This document shows, one piece after another, positions 21,272-33,000 of a DNA stretch of 64,000 nt (its first letter is position 1; each line of letters starts with the position of its first letter). Both the position numbers and the translations under genes were made by a program. The DNA is from Clitoria ternatea (Eukaryota; Streptophyta; Magnoliopsida; Fabales; Fabaceae): NCBI GenBank assembly GCA_037962975.1, contig CM075669.1:250765351-250829350 (forward strand), given 5' to 3'. The notes under the pieces were generated by a model. It did not search any database. It worked only from the letters and a program-made list of their open reading frames with translations, and was not told the origin of the DNA.

Positions 21272-23395
21272 GTGCATGGACATTCTCACAAAACAAGTAC
21301 AAAAGTGAAACCAATGTTTGTTCAGAAACTACCCCGTGTCACCCCTGTGCTTTCTAAGTACCTGCCATGTCTTTGCTCCCTTCAGGAACTTGTCAATCTT
21401 ATGAAACTCTCTGCCAATGCCAAGAACCTTAGATTAGGCGAAACCATCCATGCCCAGTTGCATATTCACAACCAAACTTCTAAACACAGTGACATCACTC
21501 AAATAAATTCATTGATCAATTTATACTCCAAATGTGGCCAATTAGGATGTGCCAGAGAGTTTTTTGACACAATGCCACTCAGAAATGTTATTTCTTGGAG
21601 TGTTCTGATGGTGAGGTATTTGCAGGAGGGTGATGTGTAGCAAGTTCTTAGGTTTTTTAGGAACCTGGTTTCATTGGACACTGCATGACCCAATGAGTAT
21701 ATTCACCATTGTTCTTTCTTGTTGTTCAGACAGTGAGAGAGTCCAAGAGGGAATGCAGTGTCATGGGTATTTGTTGAAGTCTGGTTTGTTGTTTCATCAA
21801 TATGTGAAGAATACACTTGTAGATGTACTCAAGGTGCTTTCATGTGGATTTAGCCATTCAGGTTTTGGAAACAGCGTCTGGGAATGATGTGTTCTCTTAT
21901 AATTCTATCTTTAATGCGCTTGTGGAATCGGGGCGGGGAAGAGAAGCCGTAGAAGTTTTGGATAGGATAGTGAATAAGTGCGTGACCTAGGATGGTGTCA
22001 CATACGCCAATGTCTTAAGCTTCTATGCTCAGAGTAGAGATTTGCAATTGGGTCTGCAAATCCATGCTCAATTGCTGAAAGCTGATTTGATACTTGATGT
22101 CTTTGTGAGTAGCACACCGATAGACTTGTATAGGAAATGTGGGAAAGTTCTAAATGCAAGAAACCATTTCAATGGTTTGCGAGATCAGAATGTGGTTTCT
22201 TGGACAACCATCTTGACTTCTTATTTGCAGTTTGCAGAATGGGCATTTTGAGGAAGCTTTGAATCTATTCACAAGGATGGTACTAGAGGGTGCTATGCCA
22301 AATGAGTACACTTTCGCAGTTCTACTGAATGCTTGTACGTGTTTGGCAGCACTAGGATACGATGATCTATTACATGCTCGTATCGTGAAGTCAGGATATA
22401 AGAATCATCTCATCGTTGGAAATGCTTTGATAAACATGTATTCTAAGAGTGGCAACATTGATTCTTCATACAATGTGTTCTCAAACATGGTTTATAGAGA
22501 TGTAATCACTTGGAATGCAATGATATGTGGTTATTCCCATCATGGACTTGGAAAACAAGCTTTACTATTGTGCCAAGACATGATACCTGTTGGAGAATGT
22601 CCAAATAACCTTCATTGTGGTACTTTCTGCTTGTGCTCATTTGGCTCTTGTACAAGAAGGGTTCTACTATTTTAACCAAGTAATGAAGAGATTTGACATT
22701 GAACCTGGATTGGAGCATTGCACATGTATGGTTGCTCTGTTGAGCAGGGCTAGTTATGAAGACAACACAAGTTAAGTGGGATGTTGTGGCGTAGCGCACT
22801 TTACTTAACTTGTGTCGTGTTCATCAGAACTATAGTTTAGCGAAACGGATTACAGAACATGTCATAGAGATGGATCCTCATGATGTGAGAACATATACAC
22901 TGCTATCAAAAATGTATGCAAAGGCAAGGAGGTGGGATGGAGTGGTGAGGATTAGAAAATTGATGAGGGAAAGAAACATCAAGAAGGAACCTGGTGTGAG
23001 TTGGCTAGATATAAGAAATTATACTCATGTGTTTGTTTTAGAGGCAAGTAATCATCCAGAGTCTACTCAGATTTATGAGAAAGTTCAGAAGATGCTGGCA
23101 ATGATTAAGCCACTAGGATATGCCTAATGTTGGTGCAGTGCTGCATGATGTGGAATATGAGCAAAAATAAGGTTATCTTAGCTATCATAGTGAGAAGCTA
23201 GCCTTAGCATATGGCCTCATGAAAATACCTTCACCAGGGCCAATTCACATAATTAAGAACCTTAGGATGTGTGATGATTGTCACATTACTGTAAAATTGA
23301 TATCGAAGGTCACAAATAGGTTGATAGTTGTTAGAGATGCTAACCGTTTTCATCATTTTAGAGATGGGTTTTGTACCTGCAATGATCATTGGTAG
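21272..23395 (+). pseudogene. PPR-DYW protein pseudogene (organelle RNA-editing type)
   Basis: Tandem pentatricopeptide repeats are recognisable throughout (INSLINLYSKCGQLGCAREF, NALINMYSKSGNIDSSYNVF, VITWNAMICGYSHHGLGKQA). They are followed by E motifs and a DYW-type deaminase domain (SYHSEKLALAYGLM, CDDCH zinc residues, HHFRDGFCTC, ending NDHW then TAG at 23393-23395). Intact family members bind organellar RNA and edit C to U. Stops at about 21638, 21688, 21987 and 22792, and frameshifts near 21700, 21830, 22240, 22600 and 23127 break the frame. The repeat order resembles Arabidopsis At5g39680 (EMB2744) from memory; this was not searched. The upstream start at 21272 is the first ATG; the promoter was not identified. 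Confidence 0.9.
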
Positions 23396-23653
23396 TAGCA
23401 ATGTGATAGTTTTTTCATTCATGCTTGTTTAGAGTGAACTTGTGTTTTTTCAGGCTTAATGATATGATATCATCCTACTGCCAAAAATACGGGTACTTTC
23501 CAATAAAGGAACTCAATAATTCTTCGTTGGCTAATGGATCGATTAGAAGACCTCAATCTTGTTGCTCACTATAGAGTAGTCAGCTAAATCCTACTTAAAA
23601 AGATTTGGTTCATTCTTAGCTTTTCTGTCAAATATGGTTGAGGAATAGTTATA
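23396..23653. other. Intergenic sequence behind the PPR pseudogene
   Basis: No gene, repeat or structured site is recognised. Confidence 0.5.
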
Positions 23654-23663
23654 ATAAATCAAA

Positions 23664-24221
23664 GAGAAAACACATTATTTAATCTTCTACACAATTAGGT
23701 TAATAAATCCTTTAAACATTTAAAATTCACGTGTGGTCTCTTACCTTTCACTTTTGTCTAAAAATAGGTTCCTGTTGTTAATATTTTTAGACTTTCGTCA
23801 TGGACCTTTTTTTGACACACATGATGCTAGATGGAGTGTCACACGAGCAATTAAACAAACTCGTTTTGCTAACTAGGATGAGGACAATTTTTAATCACCT
23901 TTATCCCTAAATTGGGGTAATATGAAGAATAAGGGTAAAATTTAGGTTCAAAATTTGGGGATAAAAATAATTAAAAATTGCCCTATCCTATTTAGCAAAA
24001 GAAACCCGTTTAATTGCCCATGTGACATCTCATTTGGTATTAGGTGTGTCAAAAAAAGGGTTCCTGTAGGCAAAACTTAATGAAAGTTTGAAAAAGTTAA
24101 CGGCAGAGACTTATTTCATAGACGAAAGTGAAAGGTGATGGACCACATGTAAACTTCTAATGTTTAACGAACCTATTAACCCAATCATGTGAAAGTGAGT
24201 AACTAAATAAGGTGTTTACTC
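23664..24221. mobile_element. Foldback MITE with long inverted arms (Mutator-like)
   Basis: The element begins GAGAAAACACATTATTTA and ends with the complement of GAGTAAACACCTTATTTA. Its two arms can be paired for well over 200 bp, including GTGTGGTC...CACCTTTCACTTT-like and CAATTAAAC...TTTTGCTAA segments, so most of the 558 bp is one imperfect hairpin. A 10-bp direct repeat ATAAATCAAA flanks it (23654-23663 and 24222-24231). A 9-10 bp duplication with long inverted repeats is typical of Mutator-like elements. No protein is encoded. Confidence 0.85.
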
Positions 24222-24231
24222 ATAAATCAAA

Positions 24232-24650
24232 ACTTACAATTTGTCCCAATAGCATTTAGAGTATACTATTATTGTTCCTATTATTTTGAACCTCTTTTGA
24301 AAAATTGAGTGACATCATCTTCTCCATATATCTTAATTATATTTTTGAAATCTTCAAGCAAGACTTAAATTAGGGGTGGATGGACCTTGCATATCAAAAT
24401 GGTTACATCTGACTCTCATTATCATTGTCACTTGGGAATGAAAGATTTTCACCAAAAAAGGCTTCACGGGTAAACAAAGTCATATTATATATTGATCCAA
24501 AAGTTAATTCAAATTATACCATAAGAGTTTTTTAAAAATAATCTAGTATAAAATATAATCTCATTCAATTTCACTTCAAACACTACCAAATATTTTTATT
24601 TTATTTTGTTATCACCAAAATATCTACTGTGTGTAAAACTAACAAGAATA
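24232..24650. other. Intergenic sequence, possibly old copia LTR end
   Basis: There is no gene. The short AT-rich stretch next to the element at 24651 may be the continuation of the copia LTR that resumes at 25976, because the inverted-repeat element interrupts it; this is inference from the duplicated CAAGAATA. Confidence 0.35.
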
Positions 24651-25967
24651 GGGTTTTTTTTATTACTAGGGCTGTAGGAAAAAAAAATCACACAAATGAG
24701 GTTCTTTTTGAAATTTTAACATGTTTGGAGCTACTTTTTATGTGTTGCATGTGGAGGAGACACCACCCATGTCGTATCAAGAAGCAGCAATACACCCTGA
24801 GCTGGCCACGTGTGCAAGCCGTCCATGCAAAGGACGACATACGATGGTGCATTTTCTGTAGGCGACACCAAAGTCGTCTTCTACAATTGCAACTCCACGG
24901 GGTAATGACACGTGAAAGGAGACGACTCCCATGGTCACGGGTTCCATAACACTATCACGGGTCCTTTAAGTGGTGCACAATAGTATATTATATATTATTC
25001 TTGGTTTTTTTTTAAAAAAGTAATAAAGTATCCAAGAAAATAACAGTGTATAAAAAAAGTATATAGATGATGTTTAACTATAATTGAATTTTTTTTATAT
25101 TTGATTTTCAAAAAAACAAAATACGAAAGAAATTATAAAAATTATTGAATCACTCTAATGGTCTTAAATACTTCTTTTCATGGTTGAAAAAAAAATAATT
25201 TACAGTTTTAGGGTTTTTGTTATATTTTTAAAATTAAATATTTTGAATTAGTTATAATAAATGAATAGTTAATATTTAATTAAATGTGATTATGAAAAAA
25301 GTATTAAATTTGATAGGTGTAATATAATGTTAAATTATACTGATTGTATTTTTTTTGTTTTAAAAAGTTAATTTTTTTAGGGTTTATTATAGGTAGTGTG
25401 AGTTAAATTTTATATTTTGGTTAATTTTTAAATTCATATATAAAAAATAAATAACAGTTTTTTAGTTTTTATTATATTTTTTTAATTAAATACTTTGAAT
25501 TAGATATAGTAAATGTATAGTTAATACTTAATTAAATGTGATTATGTAAAAAGTATTAAATTAGATCTTGTTTTCCCTCTAGTTTTTTACCCATCAAATT
25601 TAAATTATATATATATATATATATAGTGGTGCAGTTACCACCATTAGTTGTAACTAAATTATGAATAAGACAACGATCAACAAAAATAATTTTCTTTCCA
25701 TGATTCTTTTAAACAGTGTCGCATGTTCTATGTGCACCATAAAAAAGGGGTGTCGCATGAAGCAAATGCACCACAACTGGTGTTGTACTTACTTTTGAGA
25801 GGCGACATAGTGATGTGACCGCATATGCTTGTGTCGTCTCAGAGGCGACACCCATGTCGCTCCATCCAGCAGCAACACACAAAAGCGCCCCACCTGCATA
25901 ATATTTTTAAAAAGAGCCCTGAATTCGTAAGTACTTTTTTCAAGGGCACTATTAATAAAAAAATCCC
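24651..25967. mobile_element. Terminal-inverted-repeat element, 1.3 kb, non-coding, with GC-rich GGCGACAC motifs
   Basis: The left end GGGTTTTTTTTATTACTAG pairs with the right end read in reverse (GGGATTTTTTTATTAATAG). Similarity continues inward for about 130 bp. CAAGAATA flanks it on both sides (24643-24650 and 25968-25975); read as CAAGAATAG the duplication could be 9 bp. The subterminal parts are GC-richer and repeat GCGACAC/GTGTCGC motifs (24750-24950, 25720-25880) in both orientations. The centre is very AT-rich with a (TA) run at 25607-25624. No transposase is seen. It could be a Mutator-like or hAT-like non-autonomous element. Confidence 0.7.
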
Positions 25968-26189
25968 CAAGAATAGAGAAAGCTTAAAAAAGTTTAGAGA
26001 AAGAGAGAATAAAAATGTAAATTTTCATTAACTAATTTAGAGATACAATAAATCTTCTATTTAAAGAAAAGAAAGAGTATAAGGGAAGTTTTAAGACATC
26101 TAGTGATAGTTGTACAAACAACTGTACTAACAAACAGAAGTGGGCCATGAATAATTTTACATCTCTAATACCTTATCCCCCCTCCTTGA

Positions 26190-26980
26190 CAAGCTTAAGT
26201 AGGGTGAAAGACATGAGTGTCTCTTACTCTAAGCTTAGATCTGAGCTCCTGAAACCTTAAAGGAGAAAGAGGCTTAGTAAGAGTATCTGCCAGCTGATCT
26301 ACAGTAGGAACATGAAACACTCTAAGTTGTTGAGTTGCAACCTTTTCCCTAAGGAATAAGATGTCAATTTCTAGGTGTTTAGTCCTAGCGTGTAGGACAG
26401 GATTGTGAGATAAAGCTATTGTGCTTTGATTATAACATAGGATAATAAGAATTCCCATAGAGATCTTTAATTCAGATAGAAGAGATTGCAGCCAAATTTT
26501 TTTTAAGTAACTAAGGCTATACTGCAATACTCTACTATGGTAGATCTAGCAACGAAAAACTACTTTCTAGACCACCAGGATATAATATTAGGACCTAGAA
26601 AAATATAGGCACTCGAAGTGGACCTTTTATCATCTAAGCCTGATGCCTAGTTGGCATCACAAAAGGTTGTAAGTTAAAGTTGAGTGAATAAGGTGGTCGG
26701 TTGGAGATGACAACTAAAAGAAATGGTGCCCTTGAGATACTCAAGGATCCTCTTGATAAAGCTACTTAGTGAGCTATGGTAAGGGAAGACATGTATTGAC
26801 AAACTTTGTTCATAGAAAAGTTGAGTTCAGGCCTAGTGATTATGATATATTGAAGAGCACCAACTTTTGTTAACTTAGAGTGCTTATCAAATTATAACTA
26901 ATAAGTAAGCACTAATTTTTTTCCATGAAAAACTAATACTTTTTATTTCAATCATATATGAATTTTTGTTTGAAGGGTAA
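26190..26980 (-). pseudogene. Ty1/copia pol remnant (RNase H end), with adjoining LTR-like sequence
   Basis: The last open stretch (26527-26195) shows the copia RNase H end: NQSTIALSHNPVLHARTKHL, EIDILFLREKV and VPTVDQLADTLTKPL. Upstream on the same strand, frameshifted RNase H motifs appear (a CDANWASGLDDKRS-type segment near 26640). Nothing of gag or integrase remains. On the minus strand, purine-rich AAGGAGGGGGGATAAGG follows (about 26170-26190) and could be the primer tract before an LTR that runs down toward 25976. Confidence 0.8.
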
Positions 26981-28966
26981 GGTGCAGTGTAATAAGGTTC
27001 AACATAAATAGTCATTCTTCAATTTAGTCCTAGTGACTAATGTTGGAGGTGCTGGTGATGTGAATTCAGTGTCCATCAAAGGATCAAGAACTAGATGGCA
27101 ACCAATGTCAAAGAATTGGGGCCAAAACTAGAAGAGCAACTCCTACCTTAATGGACAGAGCCTTTCCTTCATAGTCACCATTAGTGATGGCCACGGTGTT
27201 ATATCTTATAATATTGCTCCACCTAGTTGGTACTTTGGACAGACTTACATTGGAAGTTAATTTCGCTACTAGTTAATCAGACCATCCCCTTTGATATGGA
27301 ATGTGATGATTTTTTAATAAGAGTCTGATCACAAGAAACACAAAAGGACATCACAAAATACAAATGCAAAACAGAGAAAGAACTTGAATGAAGAACCAGG
27401 TGAAACATATCATAAACTAATACACGCAGACTTAAAGCAATTAAACGTAAAAGAGAGATAGAGAGGAAAGAATACCACAAAATTACGTGGTTTAGCCAAG
27501 GATAGCTTACATCTATTGGAAGAGTAACAAAACTTATTAAGATGGTGTTGTTACACAGTTATAATCATTAACCAACACTTGGTCAACGATCCAACAACTT
27601 TTCCAGCACTTTTCAACTCATTTACACAAGCACCTAAGCCCTATATATAGGAAACAATGTCTAGCACCATCTATGAACTAAGACAATTATATAGAAACTA
27701 AAACATAACAGGTGTGCTAACAAAGTTAGGCAATGTCTGTGAATAGACTTTGCAACATGTTGAGTCTGTTGTCATGTAACCAACAAACTTTGAAACAGAC
27801 AACTCTACAATAGTCTTTAGAGTCATGGTTCTTAACAGAATAGAACACATTTTTTTTCATAATGTTTGGTGATGGTAATCATAAGCTTATAATAGTAAAT
27901 AAATATATAAATAAAAAACTAAGACATAATTGAATAGTGCAGATCATGTGTTAATATTGGACCACAGGATAGGTGGTCTATTTAAACCCTTTTCATATAT
28001 CTTGATATATGTTGTTAGAATTTTTGCAGATGAAATTGCCGCCTTGGTTTGTGCTAAGCTAAGCCTCAAGGGTACATTTCTGTTTGAGAGAGTAGGTTAG
28101 CATTGGGATTTTATGTACTATGTTGCAATTTGGCAAATGGGGTCGGTTGTTTGTTGCTTTATTCATAAAGATCAACTTAAATAATAATTACGTATACCCT
28201 TCTTGTACTTCAATTATTATTATTATTGAATGAGCAATGTCAAATTAAGTATACTCTTCTTGTACTTTAATTATTATTATTATTATTGAATGGGCAATGT
28301 CATGTGATACTTTCTTTGTATACGAAAAATTAAGTGCGTGATTTCATGTCTTACTAGTACAGTGCATGAAGTCATTAGCTACAAATACAATACAATTTGC
28401 TTGTTTGGTTAAAGATGGAACAAAACTAACCAAATTAAGTATTTTTTTATAATCAATTTTAAAAATAAAATTAAAAAAATAAAAATATCTAATAGTTAAT
28501 ATTAATTTTATACATCATTTAAGATTATTTGACCTATGTTTAGTGAACAGATTTTTTTCTACATTTACTTAATCTCCATTCGAGTAGTTCAATGAGAAAG
28601 AAAACAAGTCATAAAATTATGAATTAGATTGTACATTTAAAAAACTTCAAACCCAGTTGAACCACTGTATACTTATTTAGTATACCTAGTTATAAAAATG
28701 AGACTTGAGATTATCTAATAATTAATATTAAACTAACATTATTTGACATTACTTCAAAGAAAATTATTCTAATTTTCTGGGAAAAGTTTTCCGCTTGTTT
28801 TTCAAACTTTTCATTTCCTAGAATAGTTAGAAAAATTTTGAAAACTCGTTTAGATAATGTGACCATTTTTCAATTTGAAAAACTAGAAAACTAAAAATGT
28901 TGTTCAAGTGCACTCAATTTTTTAAATTTTTTCAAATATTTTTTAATTCAAATTAATTGAGATATG

Positions 28967-29002
<36 letters not shown>

Positions 29003-30012
29003 TATGACAATGTTGTATATTATATGCATCACATAAAAATTATGATAAAAATTTAAAGTTATATTAAAATGAGAGCAAATGAGTTTGTGTTTAAATATAT
29101 TACAAAATAGTAGTAGTAAAACTTTTTGAATCAATAGTTGTTTGTTTCATATTCTCATTTGGTGTCTTTATCTTGTAATTCAGTTATCTTATCTTGTAAT
29201 TCAATTACCTTATTTTGTAATTCAGTTACCGCCTTTTTTATTTTTTACTTTTCTTAGAAAACCTTTTAAAAGAGTTTTCTGATTTTCTTAAAAAATAGAA
29301 AATCAGTTTTCTATTTTTCTATAAAAAAAATTTAAATAATTTATAAATAAACATTTTTTCTATTTTTAAAATCTTCTTAAGAATAATTTTCTATTTTTCT
29401 AAGAAAACTTATGAACTAAACACAACAATCACTGTAGTTTTCAAGAAATGTCAAATAAAAATAGAATGAATTTATTTTCACTTTCAAAGAAATAAATTCT
29501 AGACCGTAGCAATTAGACTCTTATCAAAAATAAGATGTAGTTTTTTAAAAAATGGTCTTTTATATACTATTTATACAAGGCAAAGTTATATTATTTTATA
29601 CATTATTTATTATTTTTTTATATTTACCCTTATTAGTTAGGATAAGTATTCTAAAAGACATTATATATATTTTCAATTATCAATTATCTATAACATTTAA
29701 CTAAGTTTATAAGGATAAAATTATAATTTCAAAATAATTTATTAATTTATAGAAAATCAATACATTTAACTTTCACTAGACTAATGATTTGGTTAACTCT
29801 ACAATAGTCATTCGGTTAACAGCGCCTCATATTTGAGTCTGGAGGGAAACAATCTATACAAGAAAGGCATAACTCAAGAAAGAAATTCACCATGCATATG
29901 TACATTTATTTTACTGATATATTGCATGCAGAAAGTATTACAAGCCACATTATCAAACGATCACAGAAAAACCAAAACACAACCAACATAACAAACTGAC
30001 TCAACATAACAT
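26981..30012. other. Gene-free AT-rich interval with simple and short tandem repeats
   Basis: No coding gene is supported. It contains a two-copy tandem duplication of about 57 bp holding an ATT run (about 28193-28304), a (TA) microsatellite (about 28974-28999), and three copies of a roughly 21-bp unit TTATCTTGTAATTCAGTTA at 29168-29231. The stretch 27270-27720 has a non-repetitive look, but its open frames show no known domain. Confidence 0.5.
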
Positions 30013-30018
30013 TTTATT
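30013..30018 (-). terminator. Poly(A) signal of the UVR8-type gene
   Basis: AATAAA on the minus strand (in AATCAATAAAATG) lies 62 nt past the stop codon at 30080. It is correctly placed for 3'-end formation. Confidence 0.6.
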
Positions 30019-30079
30019 GATTATGCACATATTCCCCAACTCCTCCTTAATCCTTATGCATGTGGCTCTTAAGCTGCTA

Positions 30080-33000
30080 TTAATTAACATTACTTTCAGG
30101 GACACCCGCTTCATGCCTATCTCCCATGTATGAAGTAGTAGTACTTAGTGATCCTGAGGCCTGCAAAATCATACCAAGTTGTGTGATTCATATACTTCTG
30201 TAGTGTTGTGCTTGAAAGAGTAATGCTAAGAGCTTTTGGCAAATTAGCAAAACAAGACACTTACATTTTCATTTGGAACAACTGCGTAACTCACTGACTT
30301 GGAGAACCGGGATTTCACTGTTTAAGGAAAATATATATAAACAATCCTGAACCAAGCTAAAATATTTAAGGAGAAAAGACATTAAAAAAAAATCTAAGTT
30401 ACACCATAAAATGATACATATATCAGTTATTGCAAAAGGAAAGGACAGCTTTATAAATGAGCTAATCAGAGTACCTGATGATGGATAAGGTTTTGAGGAT
30501 TCTATATGCTGCTCGGGAGATCCATCAACCCTAAAGGCCACAATAATAGTTGGAACATTCCTATAAATCCCAGGAAACAAAAAAACTATTTCAAGCCTTG
30601 GAATTTGTAAGTTGTAATGAAGTGCTATATTAAAAAAAAGTCACAAGAGGGACTTCATAATCATAACCAAAAATCCTAGTTCCATATAACAGACAAGACA
30701 TAGCAGCAGTGATGACCAAATTGATGATGCTAAACTCTATTCCCAAATAGAGTGAGCTAAAAATTCAGAATGAAGCAATTAATTTTGCTTACAAAAAGAA
30801 CTCGTTTGAACTTTGAATCAAGAAATTAACGCTTACTTGACCAAATAATTAAAAGAAAATGTCCTAATTCCTAGGTGCCCACAACAAATGTTTGAAATAG
30901 TTAGAGCAATTAAAATGGATACGATGTGTTCTTGATAATTATAAATAATAATGTATCTTGCGCATACAATTACCGGTCTATAGTTTCTCCATGCCCAAGT
31001 TGTCCATTTGCACCTCTTCCCCAAGAATATACATTATCACGTTCAGTGACAACAATGGTGTGTCTCCATCCACATGAGACCTGAAGTACTTTCTACAAAT
31101 CCAAATAAATAAAAAAATCACAGAAACAAAATAGTAGGTCATTATTACACATAGTTTTATGAAAGAATAAAAGGGAAGAAGGGTGTTACAGTTTCAAGTA
31201 TCTGGTCATGGGGAAAGTTCACTTGCACAGGATAGCAATAATCTATATTATTACCAACTCCAATCTGTCCGAACTACAATTGAAGGACAAACAATTTATT
31301 TCCATGATTCTATGAATTGTCTTCAGTAACTTTATTTTGTAATTTAGATATGTTTTCATCTCATCATTGTCTACCACAATCTATTTGTTTATACAATATA
31401 TTCTATACATGTCCTAATTATCATTGTTTATACAATCTGTTAGTATATTTTTCTCTATGCATATATTCTGTATATATGTGTATATATGCTCATGCATCCT
31501 TTATCCAATTTATATCCTCTAAGTTGTTTTCATAAATACTTCATATTCTTGTGATACAAAAAAGAAATCATGAAAATAGGAGCAGAAAAGAAGTGCTAAT
31601 AACCTTATTCCAACCCCATCCCAAAAGTTGTCCACTAGAGGTGAGGGCCATACTATGCCTCCACCCACCTGATATCTGAAGGAAATCAAAGTTAGAAGAC
31701 AAATGACAACTACAATCTCTTCAGTTCACTTTGTAACAAACACCAAGTTGTAAGCAATACAAAATGACAATACATCTATATGAGACTAATTTGCACCAAC
31801 TAAGTATGAACTTAAGGGAGCACCTGGGAAATGAACTTATCACTCAAGGCTTGAACCTTGCGAGGCACAAGATGGTCCTCAAAATCTCCATGTCCTAGTT
31901 GGCCATATTTTCCCCACCCATTTGTGTATAATGCACCAGAAGATGAAGCACAAATTGTATGCCTCCAGCCACAAGCAACCAACGCTATCTTGTCACCCTG
32001 CAAGTTGTGACATCAGAAGTTAACACTAGGGAAATGCTGCTTATTAAAAAAAAATTCAGTAGAGTCAAAGACAATGTGAGGGAGCTTACAACAATTTACA
32101 TATCATATTCAACCACTTAAGCTAGACTCCTAACAGCAAGTTTACAATAAATAGTTAAATACAATCTCATAATATACTTTTTCTAAACTATAGTAGATAT
32201 ATTCAGAGTCTAATCCGAAATGGTAAAGTTTGAACAAGTTTGAGGACATACATCTACAGTGACTTTCTCGGGAAGAAAGCGATCATTTCTGTCTCCCAAT
32301 CCCAAGTTTCCATATCGGCCCCAACCCCATCCATACAAATCCCCATCTTCAGTGATTGCTACACTATGTTCAGCCCCAGCAGCAACCACTTTGATAGGTA
32401 TTCCCTACAACAGTGCAAAAAACATGTATGTGTCTAAGTAGTTAAATGGAATGATTTGACTATTAAAGTAAACTACTACTACTTCGTTCCTAAATATGAG
32501 ATACTTTTACCTAATTTATGGGTATCAAGAAAGTAGGTTAGTTTAGTTAAAATCACTAATTTATGGGTTAATTTTCCAAAATTACCCTTAAAATCATTTG
32601 GAATACCGTTTTTTCTTCGCGTTCATTCTCTCTCCATCATAGTTAATGACTTGTTCCATATCAAAAGACAAAGTATTTTAATCTAAAAATAACTAATGAC
32701 ATTGAAATTCAAAAGTAGTATTAGCAAGTTTATGAAGTATATAGGATATACTATTCATTTTAGATAACATAGATTTGGCTCTGAAAAAAGTACCTCAAAA
32801 GTTTGAACATTTTGTGGCAGAAGAGAGTCCTCTGTTGTACCAAGTCCAAGTTCACCATTTTGATTACGCCCCCAACTTTAATTGTAATCGAAGAATAATG
32901 CAAGACCAGTTTATGTTAAGTAGTATAAATAATACATGAAAACTTAGCACTTAGCGGTGGGAAATTTATGGACCAAGGAATATCTATTAGTCTATTAGTC

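Noticed and set aside
31317..31535. 72-codon plus-strand ORF between UVR8 exons
   Set aside because: It lies in an intron of the opposite-strand gene, is AT-rich and has no domain.
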